Source of the DNA: Pristionchus mayeri
Lineage: Eukaryota > Nematoda > Chromadorea > Rhabditida > Neodiplogasteridae
Length of the DNA stretch: 64,000 bases
Reading direction: 5' to 3'
Assembly (NCBI GenBank): GCA_036245805.1
Contig: BTRK01000004.1
Location: 12,214,001-12,278,000, forward strand
Both the position numbers and the translations under genes were made by a program. The notes under the pieces were generated by a model, which saw only the letters and a list, made by a program, of their open reading frames with translations, was not told where the DNA came from and ran no database searches. Shown here piece by piece: positions 30,750 to 40,985 of this stretch (its first letter is position 1; each line of letters opens with the position of its first letter).

Positions 30750-32040
30750 CAGGGTGTCCAAAAAGTATTGTTACACGGATAAAACCATGTATCTTTCTTT
30801 AAAAGCAACATAGACAACTCAAACGGGGCACAGTATTTATCAGTGACCATATGAACATAACAATGCACGATCACTCGATCTGGCCTCCATTGGCCGCGAT
30901 GACCTCTCTGAGACGACGAGGGACCGAGTCGATGACGGCCCGCAGGTAAGGGACGTCGATCTTCTCCCATGCCTTGAGAAGGGCTGCCTTGAGGGAATCG
31001 CGGTTCTTGTGGCGAGTAGAGCAGGCCTCCTTCTCCAACACTGACCAAATGCTGAAGTCCAGAGGGTTGAGATCGGGGGAGTTCGAGGGCCATTCCTCAC
31101 TCGAGATGAAGTCGGGCAGATGGGCGCGACACCATGCCTGCGTCACTTTTGCCGAGTGAGCAGGCGCTGAATCCTGTTGGAAGGTCCAGCGAGCCCCTTT
31201 GAAGTGGGAGCGGGACCAGGGGAGAAGGGCCTTCTGGAGAATTGCCCTGGTGTAGTACTCCTTGTTGATCTTGACCCCGGGATCCACGAACACGAGAGGA
31301 GTCTTGCCCGTCGAGCACACACCAGCCCAAACCATCAGTGCCTGGGGGTGGGCAATGCGAGAGATGGTTCTACCTCTGGCGTCAGCTTGCTGAGGAGACT
31401 TGGCGATGATCCTGGTGTTCTGACTGTTGTAGACCTCCTCGACTGAGAACAGCTTCTCGTCAGAGTAAACGGTAGTCAAGTGCTCCCCACGATCGGCCCG
31501 CTGAAGGAGCAGCTTGCACCTCTCCAGGCGCTTCTGCTTGTGGACATCAGTGAGGCCATGGCCCTTTCTCATCTTGTAGGGGTAGGACTTGAGAAGAGAA
31601 TGAACGATGGCACACACGGATCCTTTGGAGATCTTGAGATCCTTAGCCATCTTCCTGATGGATCGTTTGGCATTGCGATTCACTCTCTTCTCCACGATTC
31701 TCCTGTTCTTCTGAGTGAGAGCGGTCTTGGGTCTTCCTGATCTTGGACGGTCCTTCGCAGTGCCCAACTGCTTGAAACGGGAGATGGTGCGATAGACTGT
31801 CATTCGGGAAATACGAAGCTTCCTCCTGATGGAATCTGGGGGGTCGCCGAGGGTCCAAAGGTTGATAATAGTTTGACGATAGCGATTTGGACGAACCATG
31901 ACTATGGGAAACTAATTAGTAGGTTCCCTCAACGCACCGAAGGGTGGGCTCAAACGTGTTATTACAGGTTTTGACAACTCGACCTACATGTTAAAAAAAT
32001 TCGCGTTTCAAAAGTGTAACAATACTTTTTGGACACCCTG
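30750..32040 (-). mobile_element. Tc1/mariner element of DD37D type, intact
   Basis: Ends CAGGGTGTCCAAAAAGTATT at 30750 and complement ending at 32040, each next to TA (30748-30749 and 32041-32042). Length 1291 bp. It contains an uninterrupted transposase gene, so it could be an active copy. Confidence 0.93.
30871..31899 (-). CDS. Tc1/mariner transposase, DD37D (maT-like)
   Basis: 342 residues with no break, the usual length for this superfamily. It cuts and pastes its own element at TA sites in the nucleus. Paired helix-turn-helix region: RQTIINLWTLGDPPDSIRRK, RISRMTVYRTISRFKQLG, then the RSGRP hook (DRPRSGRPKTALTQ, ~residue 53) and ISKGSVCAIVHSL. Catalytic residues: D in TVYSDEKLFS (~147), D in FQQDSAPAHSA (~243) and D in SPDLNPLDFSIW (~281); the last two are separated by 37 residues, hence DD37D. 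The start ATG is at 31899, 140 bp from the element end. GC-rich codon use contrasts with flanking AT-rich DNA, suggesting recent arrival. Confidence 0.95.
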   Translation of the reverse strand: MVRPNRYRQTIINLWTLGDPPDSIRRKLRISRMTVYRTISRFKQLGTAKDRPRSGRPKTALTQKNRRIVEKRVNRNAKRSIRKMAKDLKISKGSVCAIVHSLLKSYPYKMRKGHGLTDVHKQKRLERCKLLLQRADRGEHLTTVYSDEKLFSVEEVYNSQNTRIIAKSPQQADARGRTISRIAHPQALMVWAGVCSTGKTPLVFVDPGVKINKEYYTRAILQKALLPWSRSHFKGARWTFQQDSAPAHSAKVTQAWCRAHLPDFISSEEWPSNSPDLNPLDFSIWSVLEKEACSTRHKNRDSLKAALLKAWEKIDVPYLRAVIDSVPRRLREVIAANGGQIE

Positions 32041-32741
32041 TATTATGTCTACACAGGACCCCGTTGACGGTTTTTACTTAAACGACACCGTAATTACAGC
32101 GCAAAGCTTTATGACCTTCATTTTTTGGCGGAAAAGAGTACCCATATGGACAAATTGATTAAGCATGAAAACCCACTACGTTTTTGGTTTTAAGCGATTT
32201 GACGAAATTTTCGCAAAAGTTGATTTCCTGAGAATTTTTTCGACTTTTTGACCACCAGAAAGAAAGAAAAATGTTTCCCGAACTAAGCTCTTTCATTTGT
32301 CTGTTGACCATTTTTTAATATCTTTACTGGAAAAGGCCGAAAACCGCCGTCAAAGATGGATGTTTTTCGAAAAAAGCGAGGCTCCGCCCACTTTAGGCCC
32401 ATGCCGTGGCTGAAAAAATTTTTTTATCGAAAAACGGCCAACGCTATTCGATAGAGCTTGATTAGAAGTACTAAATACTATGTTTTCGTGAGTAAGGAAA
32501 AATATGAATTCCTACGTCCCGGCAGGCCTCAAAGTTGTCGATTCTATCGCGAATGCTCTCCTCATATGTGCACCCCGTGAAAATACAATTATTGATTTTT
32601 CTCTGCCCTACTCGGCAAAAATGGACAGCACGTACAGGCTTTCCAGACGATACTCTAGTTAGGCGCTTTGAGCATTTTCGAAAAGGCGATGGACATCAGG
32701 CGACCTTCCCTTGTCAGGACTCTGAATCCTGCGACGGGAGT

Positions 32742-32765
32742 TAACCGCTACACCACGGGACCGTT
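32742..32765 (-). pseudogene. 5' half of the split tRNA-Gln
   Basis: The minus strand reads CGGTCCCGTGGTGTAGCGGT followed by TAA, i.e. the acceptor strand and D-arm of tRNA-Gln. Its 7-base acceptor GGTCCCG pairs with CGGGACC of the 3' half at 27705. The two halves are separated by about 5 kb of foldback. Confidence 0.65.
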
Positions 32766-33034
32766 GAGGATAATGGAAAAGTAATCGAATATCTTTCAAA
32801 TGCATTGCTCTCCAGCACGCGCGAACATAACGGTAACTACAAAGGAATTTTCAAAAATATCTTTCACTCTTGAACGAGTGTCCGAAATATGAACAAAATT
32901 CATAATATCACAATATGCTAAAGAAAACAGGATTTTAAAGGGGGAATACATGCATAATTATCTACGGGACGAGAAAATACGATTTTAATCATTTCGATGG
33001 ACATTTTAAACCCAAAATGTGAATGCCAAAGACA

Positions 33035-33153
33035 CGTCATCTTCGGTTGGTGCTGCGCGAGAATCTGGAGGGCTCTGCTGTCCTTCGGAGTTCATCTCTC
33101 CCCGAAGACACTTGCCATGCAGCGCGCCTTTCTATCGATGCTCCTGGTGCAGG
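33035..33153 (+). pseudogene. Isolated 7TM exon fragment
   Basis: Encodes FGWCCARIWRALLSFGVHLS and KTLAMQRAFLSMLLVQ, then a GTGAAC donor-like junction. It is a near copy of the TM5/loop exon at 46581-46757 of the receptor gene at 41-47 kb (FVWCCARIWRALRSFGVHLS). No other exon of that gene lies nearby, so it is a duplicated fragment. Confidence 0.75.
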
Positions 33154-33345
33154 TGAACACACCGATCAAAGGGTGCAGTTCGGGTGGGAAATAGTTCGAT
33201 ATTCGGGTTTTCATTTCCCACACGCTCTCTCTCGATCGATTGATCAGAGGATGTGTAGACAGAAGAGACTGTGGTATCATTTCTCGAACTCAAGTGAAAA
33301 CCAAAAAATGTACACTTCTCAAAGGCGTTGTTACTTGAATTTCTT

Positions 33346-35586
33346 CTAACTACTGTCTGAAGATCCATCATGAGCTTTGCAGGACATGCGGAAGAATTGG
33401 TTGAGTGCCGAGCGGAATTTGCTGATAATCAGAAGCACGAAAAATGCGTCGATGGCCGGAAAGACGGCAGTTGCCGAGAAGAAATCATTGCCGAATGAGC
33501 CAAGCGAAATGCCTGCCATTAATCGACCTGTCAATTTGCGAGAGATTGTGTAGAATGAATAGCCCGCGGTGTCGTTTCTCAAACTATACTTCCGGAAGAA
33601 CGCACCTGTTAGGGGACCAAAGAGAAGTATCGTCAACAGCGGAAAGTATGAGAAGACCACGGGAACAGCTGGCTGCCAGGATTTCAAATTATATTCTATC
33701 TTTAATGATCAAAATTCCGATGTGAATTAGAAACATACTGGAATGAGCAGCGCATAGAATAAGTTCATCTGCATCTTTCTTGTTTTGCCAGTCATATTGG
33801 TGGACCTGAATTTTTTTCTGATGTTTCGCTGATCATGAACACATGCGATGTAGTGAAATCCGTAAAAACGGTAAGTGCAAATCGCAAATGAACATCGTAT
33901 CAAATTGACGATCATCCGATTCGTGTACACCCTCATGTTACTATCGCGATCTAACCCCGAAGGTTTAACTGAATGAATGCAAGCAGGCGTACCGAATCAC
34001 GGCGTTCGTGCGCCAGATGCAGTGGACGATGACGAAGGCGATGACGACGAACAAGCCCACCAGCAGGCAGAGGGCGATCACCGAGGGTGAGTGGACAACC
34101 ACCCGCCCTGTGGCCTTGTTAGGTCGCTGGAAAGCTCGAATTGGAAATCGAGCTCGAGAAACGATATCTCTGCATGACATAAATGATGAGGCCAAGCCCG
34201 TTCATCGAACTTACAGTAGAACAATATTAAAAAATATGCAAAAATAATAAAATAATGTATTTCACCCGTATTTCAATGGCGGCGAATCCGTTGGCAGGGT
34301 CTTGAAGATCGATTCCGTATAATTCTTGAATTTCGGACGGGACGAGAGCTCTAAAAATGTGTTGATGAGTAGCAGAACTCATTTTTTCATGATAATTGGA
34401 TCGACATTATAGAATAATAATTTGTTTTACAATTAAAGGGATAGGACGCATAAATTGACCGAGCCGCATCGGAAAGTATAGGCGATGAAGCAGACGCCCA
34501 TGAAGCCGGCGACGTAGAAGACGTTGACGATGACCCCGAGACAAATCCACTCGCTGACCCTCCAGTTTCGAGTGAAGGAACGGGAGAGACCACTAGAGGT
34601 GGAAATGCTGGTAAATTCTTTTCAACACTAGCTACAGGTATGTTTGAGAGTTAGAAACTTAGTTGCCACTGAGGAAGGCAGAAAACAATCGAACTTATGC
34701 TCGAACGTGGTTCATGAATTGGGACATGCTAAGTCCATCACGAGTCTTTGGATTACACGTCTTTGGAATCTTTTCAAATGCATTAAATTTAATGTAAAAT
34801 AAAATGGTTTTACAATCTCTGTACTCCAATGTGCAATACCTGGTAATGGTGACGAGGCGGTACACGTAATGGTAGGTGAGAATCAGAAAAGTCTGGTAAA
34901 AAGTGGCGATGAAGATGAGACAGAAGATGGTGTCGAGAGATACTGAAATGGGATTGATCACTCGGGCTTCGAAATGAACAAAACATGAAGAAAAACGCAT
35001 ACCTCCGCCGATCACAAAACCGACGTTTTGCGAGAAGAAGTAGAGACCGCTATCGGTGAGGTGGACGAGCTGCGAAATATCTCTGTTCTTCAATGCTTAA
35101 CATTCAATCCAACGAATACGTGTTATGCAAAGGCTAAGTTAATATGTGATGCAAAGTCCCCGTAAATGAGCCGGAAACGGTCACGTTTATCTAAATTTTC
35201 ATCTCAAATTATTCAAGAAACAATATCAACCGGTAGAGCAAGATTAATGAAGAAATCGAGCTATCCAGGAATGCGCAAGCAGTTTAACGTGCTTCTCCTT
35301 TCCTACGCTCTGTCGTCATTACGAACAACGAGAGAGTTAGGGAAAAAGCAAACTCAATGTCTATGGCGCAGTGCTGTCCATTCTCGTACGCAAAATGTTA
35401 CCGGGGTAGTACCCCGAGTTGTAAAATTTATTTTTGAAATTTCATTTTTTAAACAAATTTTACCGGTTGCCATGCGGCATGCGCCGTGCTCGTCAGCACG
35501 TCACAAACGGCAAATGTGGCGAGTAGGTAGCGATAGGGGCCAATCGTCGATGAGGACGTCGAGGCGATGATGAAGAGCAGAAGACC
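33346..35586 (-). CDS. 7TM chemoreceptor (str/srd-type), multi-exon
   Basis: Chain of minus-strand exons: about 35586-35467 (LLLFIIAST, IGPYRYLLATFAVCDVLTST: TM1-TM2), about 35070-35015 (LVHLTDSGLYFFSQNVGFVI), about 34940-34838 (SLDTIFCLIFIATFYQTFLI, TYHYVYRLVTITR: TM3 and the YRY-like motif), about 34598-34445 (SRSFTRNWRVSEWICLGVIV: TM4), 34355-34262 (VPSEIQELYGIDLQDPANGF), 34150-34000 (TGRVVVHSPSVIALCLLVGL: TM5), about 33815-33740 (STNMTGKTRKMQMNLFYALL), about 33680-33610 (FSYFPLLTILLFGPLTG: TM6) and 33525-33346 (FFSATAVFPAIDAFFVLLII: TM7). Family knowledge: ciliary odorant/pheromone receptor. The first exon with the initiator Met is not found; the foldback at 35.6 kb starts just upstream of the first visible exon, so the 5' end is probably disrupted. 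Confidence 0.8.
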
Positions 35587-35599
35587 TTTAATAGATATG

Positions 35600-38300
35600 C
35601 ATGTCGAATTTGATTATTTACAAGACATAGGAGTACCCACATCTGCACATCATGGACAAGCATATGACACCGTACTTGTAAGAACCGGACAATTCATTGA
35701 AGGAGCTGGAACAGCGATTTTTGAAAAACTTGGATTCTGGTATAGTTTTATGTGCTGATGACGATAATCATCTCCATTGTGTATGTTTGAGCTACTTCTA
35801 CGAGCTATGAGTCTCGCTAGAACCACTGTATTTTCAGTTTTTCAAGACGTTCTCCACGGAGAGTTCCACTGGGATTACGAAAATTCGTTTTCTGGGGTAA
35901 GTTTTCATTCTCTGCAATAATTGTCACATTTATCACAGGTATCACGAGTCAGTGGAGGTGCCCGGGAACATTTTCCAAAAAATTGTCGCCTTTCTCGTGA
36001 TGGGAGAATACCCAGGAGAGATGAATTCGAAAAATATAGGTCACTAGTCCCAGAACCGGCTTTTAGGAAATTTCCGGTTTTTAAACTGGCTATGCTATAT
36101 TTCAACTCCCAGACAAGCTACAGAGGTGGCAAAGAGCTCGAAATGTGCGGAAAAATATTTCCTGCAACTTTTATGTTGAACACTTTTCACAGGAACATCA
36201 AATAAAAATACTATTTACGCGAAAACGAATTCAAAATCATAAAATAATTGTTTTCACCATCACGCAGGAAACTTTCAATGGATTTTTATTCCATAATATG
36301 AAATAACATTCACTCATATATACAGGAAAAATATTGGCGAAGGAAATATCTGCTACCCAAAACCCGATATTCCGCGACAAACGTTACCATATGCTAAATA
36401 TTCAGAATTTATTCAATCCATCACGTCTAAATTTGCTTAATAGTGGCAAATATGTGTTATTTGAGAAGTTTCTGTGACTGATGACTTAGTTTCTGTTGAA
36501 AAAGTCAGACTTCGATAAAGTATAAAAAATCAATTTTCACAACCTCAATTTCCCCCAAGTTTGTCCAATTATCAGTTCCTGAATTAACAACTACATGAGG
36601 AATGAAAGGGTATTATTCGTAGTAGATACCGAGTAGAGTTAATATGTAATAAACTTGAGAGATCCATGTATTTGTATATCTCTAGTAATCTTCACTCAAA
36701 AAGGCATCCCCGGGAGAGTAAAAAATAATTAAATTATGTTTTTTTTTAAATTGTGCGGTTATTGACAAGATTTGCGCGTCTAAAATCACGAACAAATCAC
36801 ATTAGTCAGAAAACTACGAAAAATCTTTAAATCATAACTTTTGTAAACATATCGAAAATTTCCAATTCGAAAAAAATCCATTTTTTTGTATGTCCATACA
36901 AATGATGTTATTGCGGAGGTTTCTAATTAAGGCGATTTTTTCGTGATTTTAAATGGGCAAATCTGGTCAATAGCCGCACAATTTCAGCTGAAAACATAAT
37001 TTAATTAGTTTTCACGATCCCAAATATGCCTTTTTGAGTGAAGATTACTAAAGATTCAAATCCATGGAGCTGTCAAGTTTATTACATATCAACTCTACTC
37101 GGTATCTACTACGAATAATACCATTTCATTCCGCATGTAGTTGTTAATGCACGAACTGATAATTGGTCAAACTTGGGAGAAATTGTGGTTGTGAAAATAG
37201 ATTTTTTATACTTTATCGAAGTCCGACTTTTTCAACAGAAACTAAGTCATCTGTCACAGAAACTTCTCAAATAACACATATTTGCCACTATTAAGCAAAT
37301 TTAGACGTGATGGATTGAATAAATTCTGAATATTAAGCATATGGTAACGTTTGTCGCGGAATATCGGGTTTTGGGTAGCAGATAATTCCTTCAACAATAT
37401 TTTTTCTGTATATGTGAGTGAATGATCTTTCATATTATGTAATAAAAATCCATTGAAAGTTTCCTGCGTGATGGTGAAAACAATTATTTTATGATTTTGA
37501 ATTCGGTTTCGCGTAAATAGCATTTTTATTTGATGTTGCTGTGAAAAGTGTTCAACATAATAGTTGCATGAAATAATTTTTCGCACATTTTGAGCTCTTT
37601 GCCACCCCTGTAGCTTGTCTGGAAGCTGAAATATAGCATAACCAGTCTAAGAACCGGAAATTTCCTAAAAGCCGGTTCTGGGACCAGTGACCTATATTTT
37701 TCGAATTCATCTCTCCTGAGTATTCTCCCATCACAATATAGGTGAGAAAGGCGACACATTTTTGGAAAATGTTCCCGAGAGGTCTGTTTTTCATCCACTG
37801 ACTCGTGATACACGTGTTATATTATCGTGTTTTTACAGATTTCGTGACATAAAGTTGGGTGAAACCTCAAAAGTGCATTTTAATGACCTATCATTTTTAA
37901 ATCGCGTTTTTCGCGTTCTAACATAGAAATTCGTTTTCTACGAGTGAAAATACGCCAGAAAAAACTATAACAATAATAGTTTTGAGATACCGATTTTTTC
38001 GGCCCCAAAAACGATTGTTTACGGTAAGTTTTTCAAAATCGATATCTGGCCATTCTCATGTACCCTGTTAATCAGCATTTGGGAGTACCACTTCAGGAAA
38101 AAAGTTTGAGAATTATTTGAATTTTGACCATCCGAGACCTTTTCACATTTGTTACGTTCTCTGGTGGACGACTTCTTAAGTAGCTCAAACATACAAAATG
38201 GAGTTGATTATCGTCATCAGCACATAAAACTACCCCGGAATCCAAGTTTTCGAAAAATCGCTGTTCTAGCGTTTGTCCGAACCTAGAATATTACGTCATA
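35600..38300. repeat. Large foldback element of about 2.7 kb (same family as 11.2-13.75 kb)
   Basis: Left and right arms mirror around about 36870. Pairs: CATCAGCACATAAAACTACC at 38214 with its near-complement near 35755; GATGGGAGAATACCCAGGAG at 35999 with its near-complement near 37725; ACCATATGCTAAATATTCAG at 36386 with near-complement at about 37330; TTCAGCTGAAAACATAATTTAA near 36985 with TTAAATTATGTTTTTTT near 36731. The right arm from 37930 to 38180 repeats the terminal sequence of the 11.2 kb element (TACGTTCTCTGGTGGACGAC; CGAGTGAAAATACGCCAGAA). It encodes no transposase that I recognise, but its outer ends carry a protein-like motif (LDSGVVLCADDDN). Confidence 0.82.
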
Positions 38301-38682
38301 TTCTTTTCGATTTCTCGGTTGCTACCTATTTAGAAAGGACACCACGGTCTCTCCATTATATACACTCTGTTGACACTCGATCGGCCTAGAGAGTGTGTAG
38401 TTTGCTGGAAATCGCGGTATCGTTTATCCAACACTAGTATCTACGATGTATACCATTGGAGAGGACGGAGATGATCGTTGATGTAGTCAGAAAGATGGTG
38501 CGAAAAGGATTCTGATGCACCCACTCGAACGACGATTGGAACGGCATCTGTCCAAGCATCATGTGAGTGGTCAAATATGCAATTGCATGGTTTACCGTAT
38601 TTACACTTCCGGCGAACGATATGGCTACATGCCACGAGGAAAATTGAGACAGCATTTCTCGAATATCTTGCTCTATGTACTA

Positions 38683-39764
38683 CAGGGTGCGAGAAAAGTA
38701 TGGTGACAAGTCTTTTATGTAATATCTCGCGAAGTAATGATAGCATAGATTTCTGCTTTCGCCATTGTATGCCTGCGAACAGTACCTCCAACAATTTTAT
38801 CACAGTTTCCCATCTATCGATTTTGTCTTTCAGAGCTTTTCGATTTTCAAGTTCGAAAAAATGGGCCCTTGGCCCGCAGCTCATTTTTCTCTTTAATTAA
38901 TAATAAAAAATCTTCGGATAATAATTCCCCCGCTTTCTCAACTTGAGTATGGAGAGCAACCATTCCTCTTTTAAGTATATTTGTTTAGGCGGAAATACGA
39001 TATCAGGAAACGGAGAAATATGAAAATAACTGCATCACACTTTGATACGGAATTATCTTTTTGAAAAATCACATTTTCGAATTTCTTTCTCAGCATCCAT
39101 ATATTGAGATATAAACTTGTATGTTATATGCAAGGACCGAATTATGAATTTTAGTAGCGTCAAACTGAATGAAAACATGGTTTAAATACTGAACCATACA
39201 TGAGAAAATATGGCTGAAAACGACACTTGGGACAGATTCGAAACTTGTACAGAAGCAGATTCGCTTTCCCAATTTAAACTGAAAGCATATTTGCACTACT
39301 GAACGGGCGTGTACCATAATACATACGTTTATATTTTTCTATCATTCTTATTTGATGGACGCGACATCTTTATTCGAGAAAATTTTTTCGAGGGCCGTTC
39401 GTCACAGCTTACTTTTAAATATTTTTAAGCTGTATAACCAAATCTCCAAATTAAATGGACACATATTTAGACTCGGGCACAAGTGCCCTTCTTAAGAAAA
39501 AATAATGGAATGCGCCACCTATTACATTGTTGTAATGCGGCATTAAATAATACGACTCATGCAGTGAGAGAAACATGATCGTTTTTCTTCACTAAATTTT
39601 TAATAAATTAAATCTCGTAATCTAAAAGAAATATTTGTTTGATACTTGAGCGCTAAATAGCTACATAGCTAAGGTACATGGTGCAAAAAATTGGGATAAA
39701 TTAAAACACTGCGCACCAAGTGGGGCTTAATTGAATTGTGTCACAATACTTTTCTCGCACCCTG
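38683..39764. mobile_element. Tc1-like MITE, 1082 bp
   Basis: Ends CAGGGTGCGAGAAAAGTATG at 38683 and CATACTTTTCTCGCACCCTG-like complement ending at 39764, next to TA on both sides (38681-38682, 39765-39766). The CAGGGTG start matches the DD37D element at 30750. The interior is AT-rich and shows no transposase motif. Confidence 0.85.
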
Positions 39765-39779
39765 TAGATACGCGAAAAA

Positions 39780-40985
39780 TTATCACAGAACGAGTGCGTG
39801 ATAGGGACAAGCAATGAGATGTGTACGAGGGATTGACTATGGATGAATGAGTACGAATGAGATTCCGAAAAGAAGATTCACGACGCATCATCGTAATTTG
39901 ATCTCACCAAACATCAGAGACCAGATATTGAACAATGTGAACAAGCTTATTGATGTGGAGCTGACTAGCGAACCATCTGAGATAGTCATCACATCTTAAT
40001 ATCAATAAGACAATAATAGTGATATATCACAGAGTGATATTCGCACACTGAACGAAATGAAAGAGAACTCGAGGGGTAGTGAGCCCTGAATTATATCTCA
40101 CGCGCGCTTGGGATAATCACGTCGGAAATTGACGGCAAGCGAAGGTGGAAGGCAAGAGAGTCCTAAAAACAGATACGCATAAAAATTTCTTCTCGGTCAG
40201 AGATCTCATTCCTCTCCCCACCCGTTACCTTCGTGCAGGAACTCTGGTTTCTTCCAACCAGTTGCTGGGGAACCCGCCAACAATTGGTCAGGGCGCCGGT
40301 TACCAACTGGTCAAGGCACTGGTTAGCAACTGGTTAGCCTAAGCTCAAACTTGTTAACAAGCTGTTACCCAGTTGTTGACCAGTTGTTAATCAGTTAGAG
40401 TGGGCGGAGCTTAGGCTAACCAGTTGCTAACCAGTGCCCTGACCAGTTGGCGGGTTCCCCAGCAACTGGTTCGGAGAAATCAGAGACCATTGTGTCTGAC
40501 GCCTGGATAAATATGTGAGAGCGAGTGACTGATACCTACTCAAAAAAAGCTTACTATTGCTGCGCTTTATTGCAGTCTTGGCGCAAAAAAATGCTTCAAC
40601 TATTGTTTGTTCACACAATTTATCTATCCATGAAACTGAAAGAGAATAAATAATTTGCTGCTGATGGCTGATTTATGGTTATTATCCAAGCCCTGAGTTC
40701 ATTCCACCTGCATGGTGTCTGGCGTTTGCAATAAAAATAAATGCATGTATTTATTGCAGTAGTAATAATCATATCTATTCAATCACATGATCAGAGACTT
40801 TACTAAATATTATGTTGTTTTTATCGTGTTTTTTCATGTTTGCTTAAGCTCGTCATGAAATGACATCGTTCTTCAACGTGCTCTGTCGGGCTGTCATCAC
40901 ATTCGAAGGTACGTTGCAAACCGGGAAGCGAGAGAATAAAATACATGCTGTGAAAATCATTCTCACATAACGGTCGGCTATCTGA
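39780..40985. other. Intergenic region with one short palindrome
   Basis: Apart from the palindrome at 40242-40485 I see nothing supportable here. Confidence 0.4.
40242..40485. repeat. Short palindrome rich in CCAGTTG/CAACTGG
   Basis: AACCAGTTGCTGGGGAACCC at 40257 is mirrored by GGGTTCCCCAGCAACTGGTT at 40453. TTAGCAACTGGTTAGCCTAAG near 40325 mirrors CTTAGGCTAACCAGTTGCTAA near 40411. The short central part repeats GTTG/CAAC motifs, suggesting growth by small duplications. Confidence 0.85.

Larger units (their letters stand above)
27720..32742. repeat. 5-kb foldback inserted in a tRNA-Gln gene, with three nested elements
   Basis: The left arm (about 27720-28876) and right arm (32041-32742) are inverted copies, e.g. 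GGCGATGGACATCAGGCGAC at 32683 and complement near 27760; GAAAATACAATTATTGATTT at 32579 and near-complement near 27880; TAGAGCTTGATTAGAAGTAC at 32452 and near-complement near 28460. The inner part of the palindrome is AGTTCCCATATGTCAATAGG at 30128 with its complement near 30740, leaving a ~500-bp loop. Nested insertions are a small foldback (27912-28368), a mariner (28877-30126) and a DD37D element (30750-32040). Both arms end in tRNA sequence up to GACGGGAGT. Confidence 0.85.

Noticed and set aside
35166..35570. 134-codon plus-strand open frame
   Set aside because: It is the antisense shadow of receptor exons on the minus strand (IGPYRYLLATFAVCD at about 35500).
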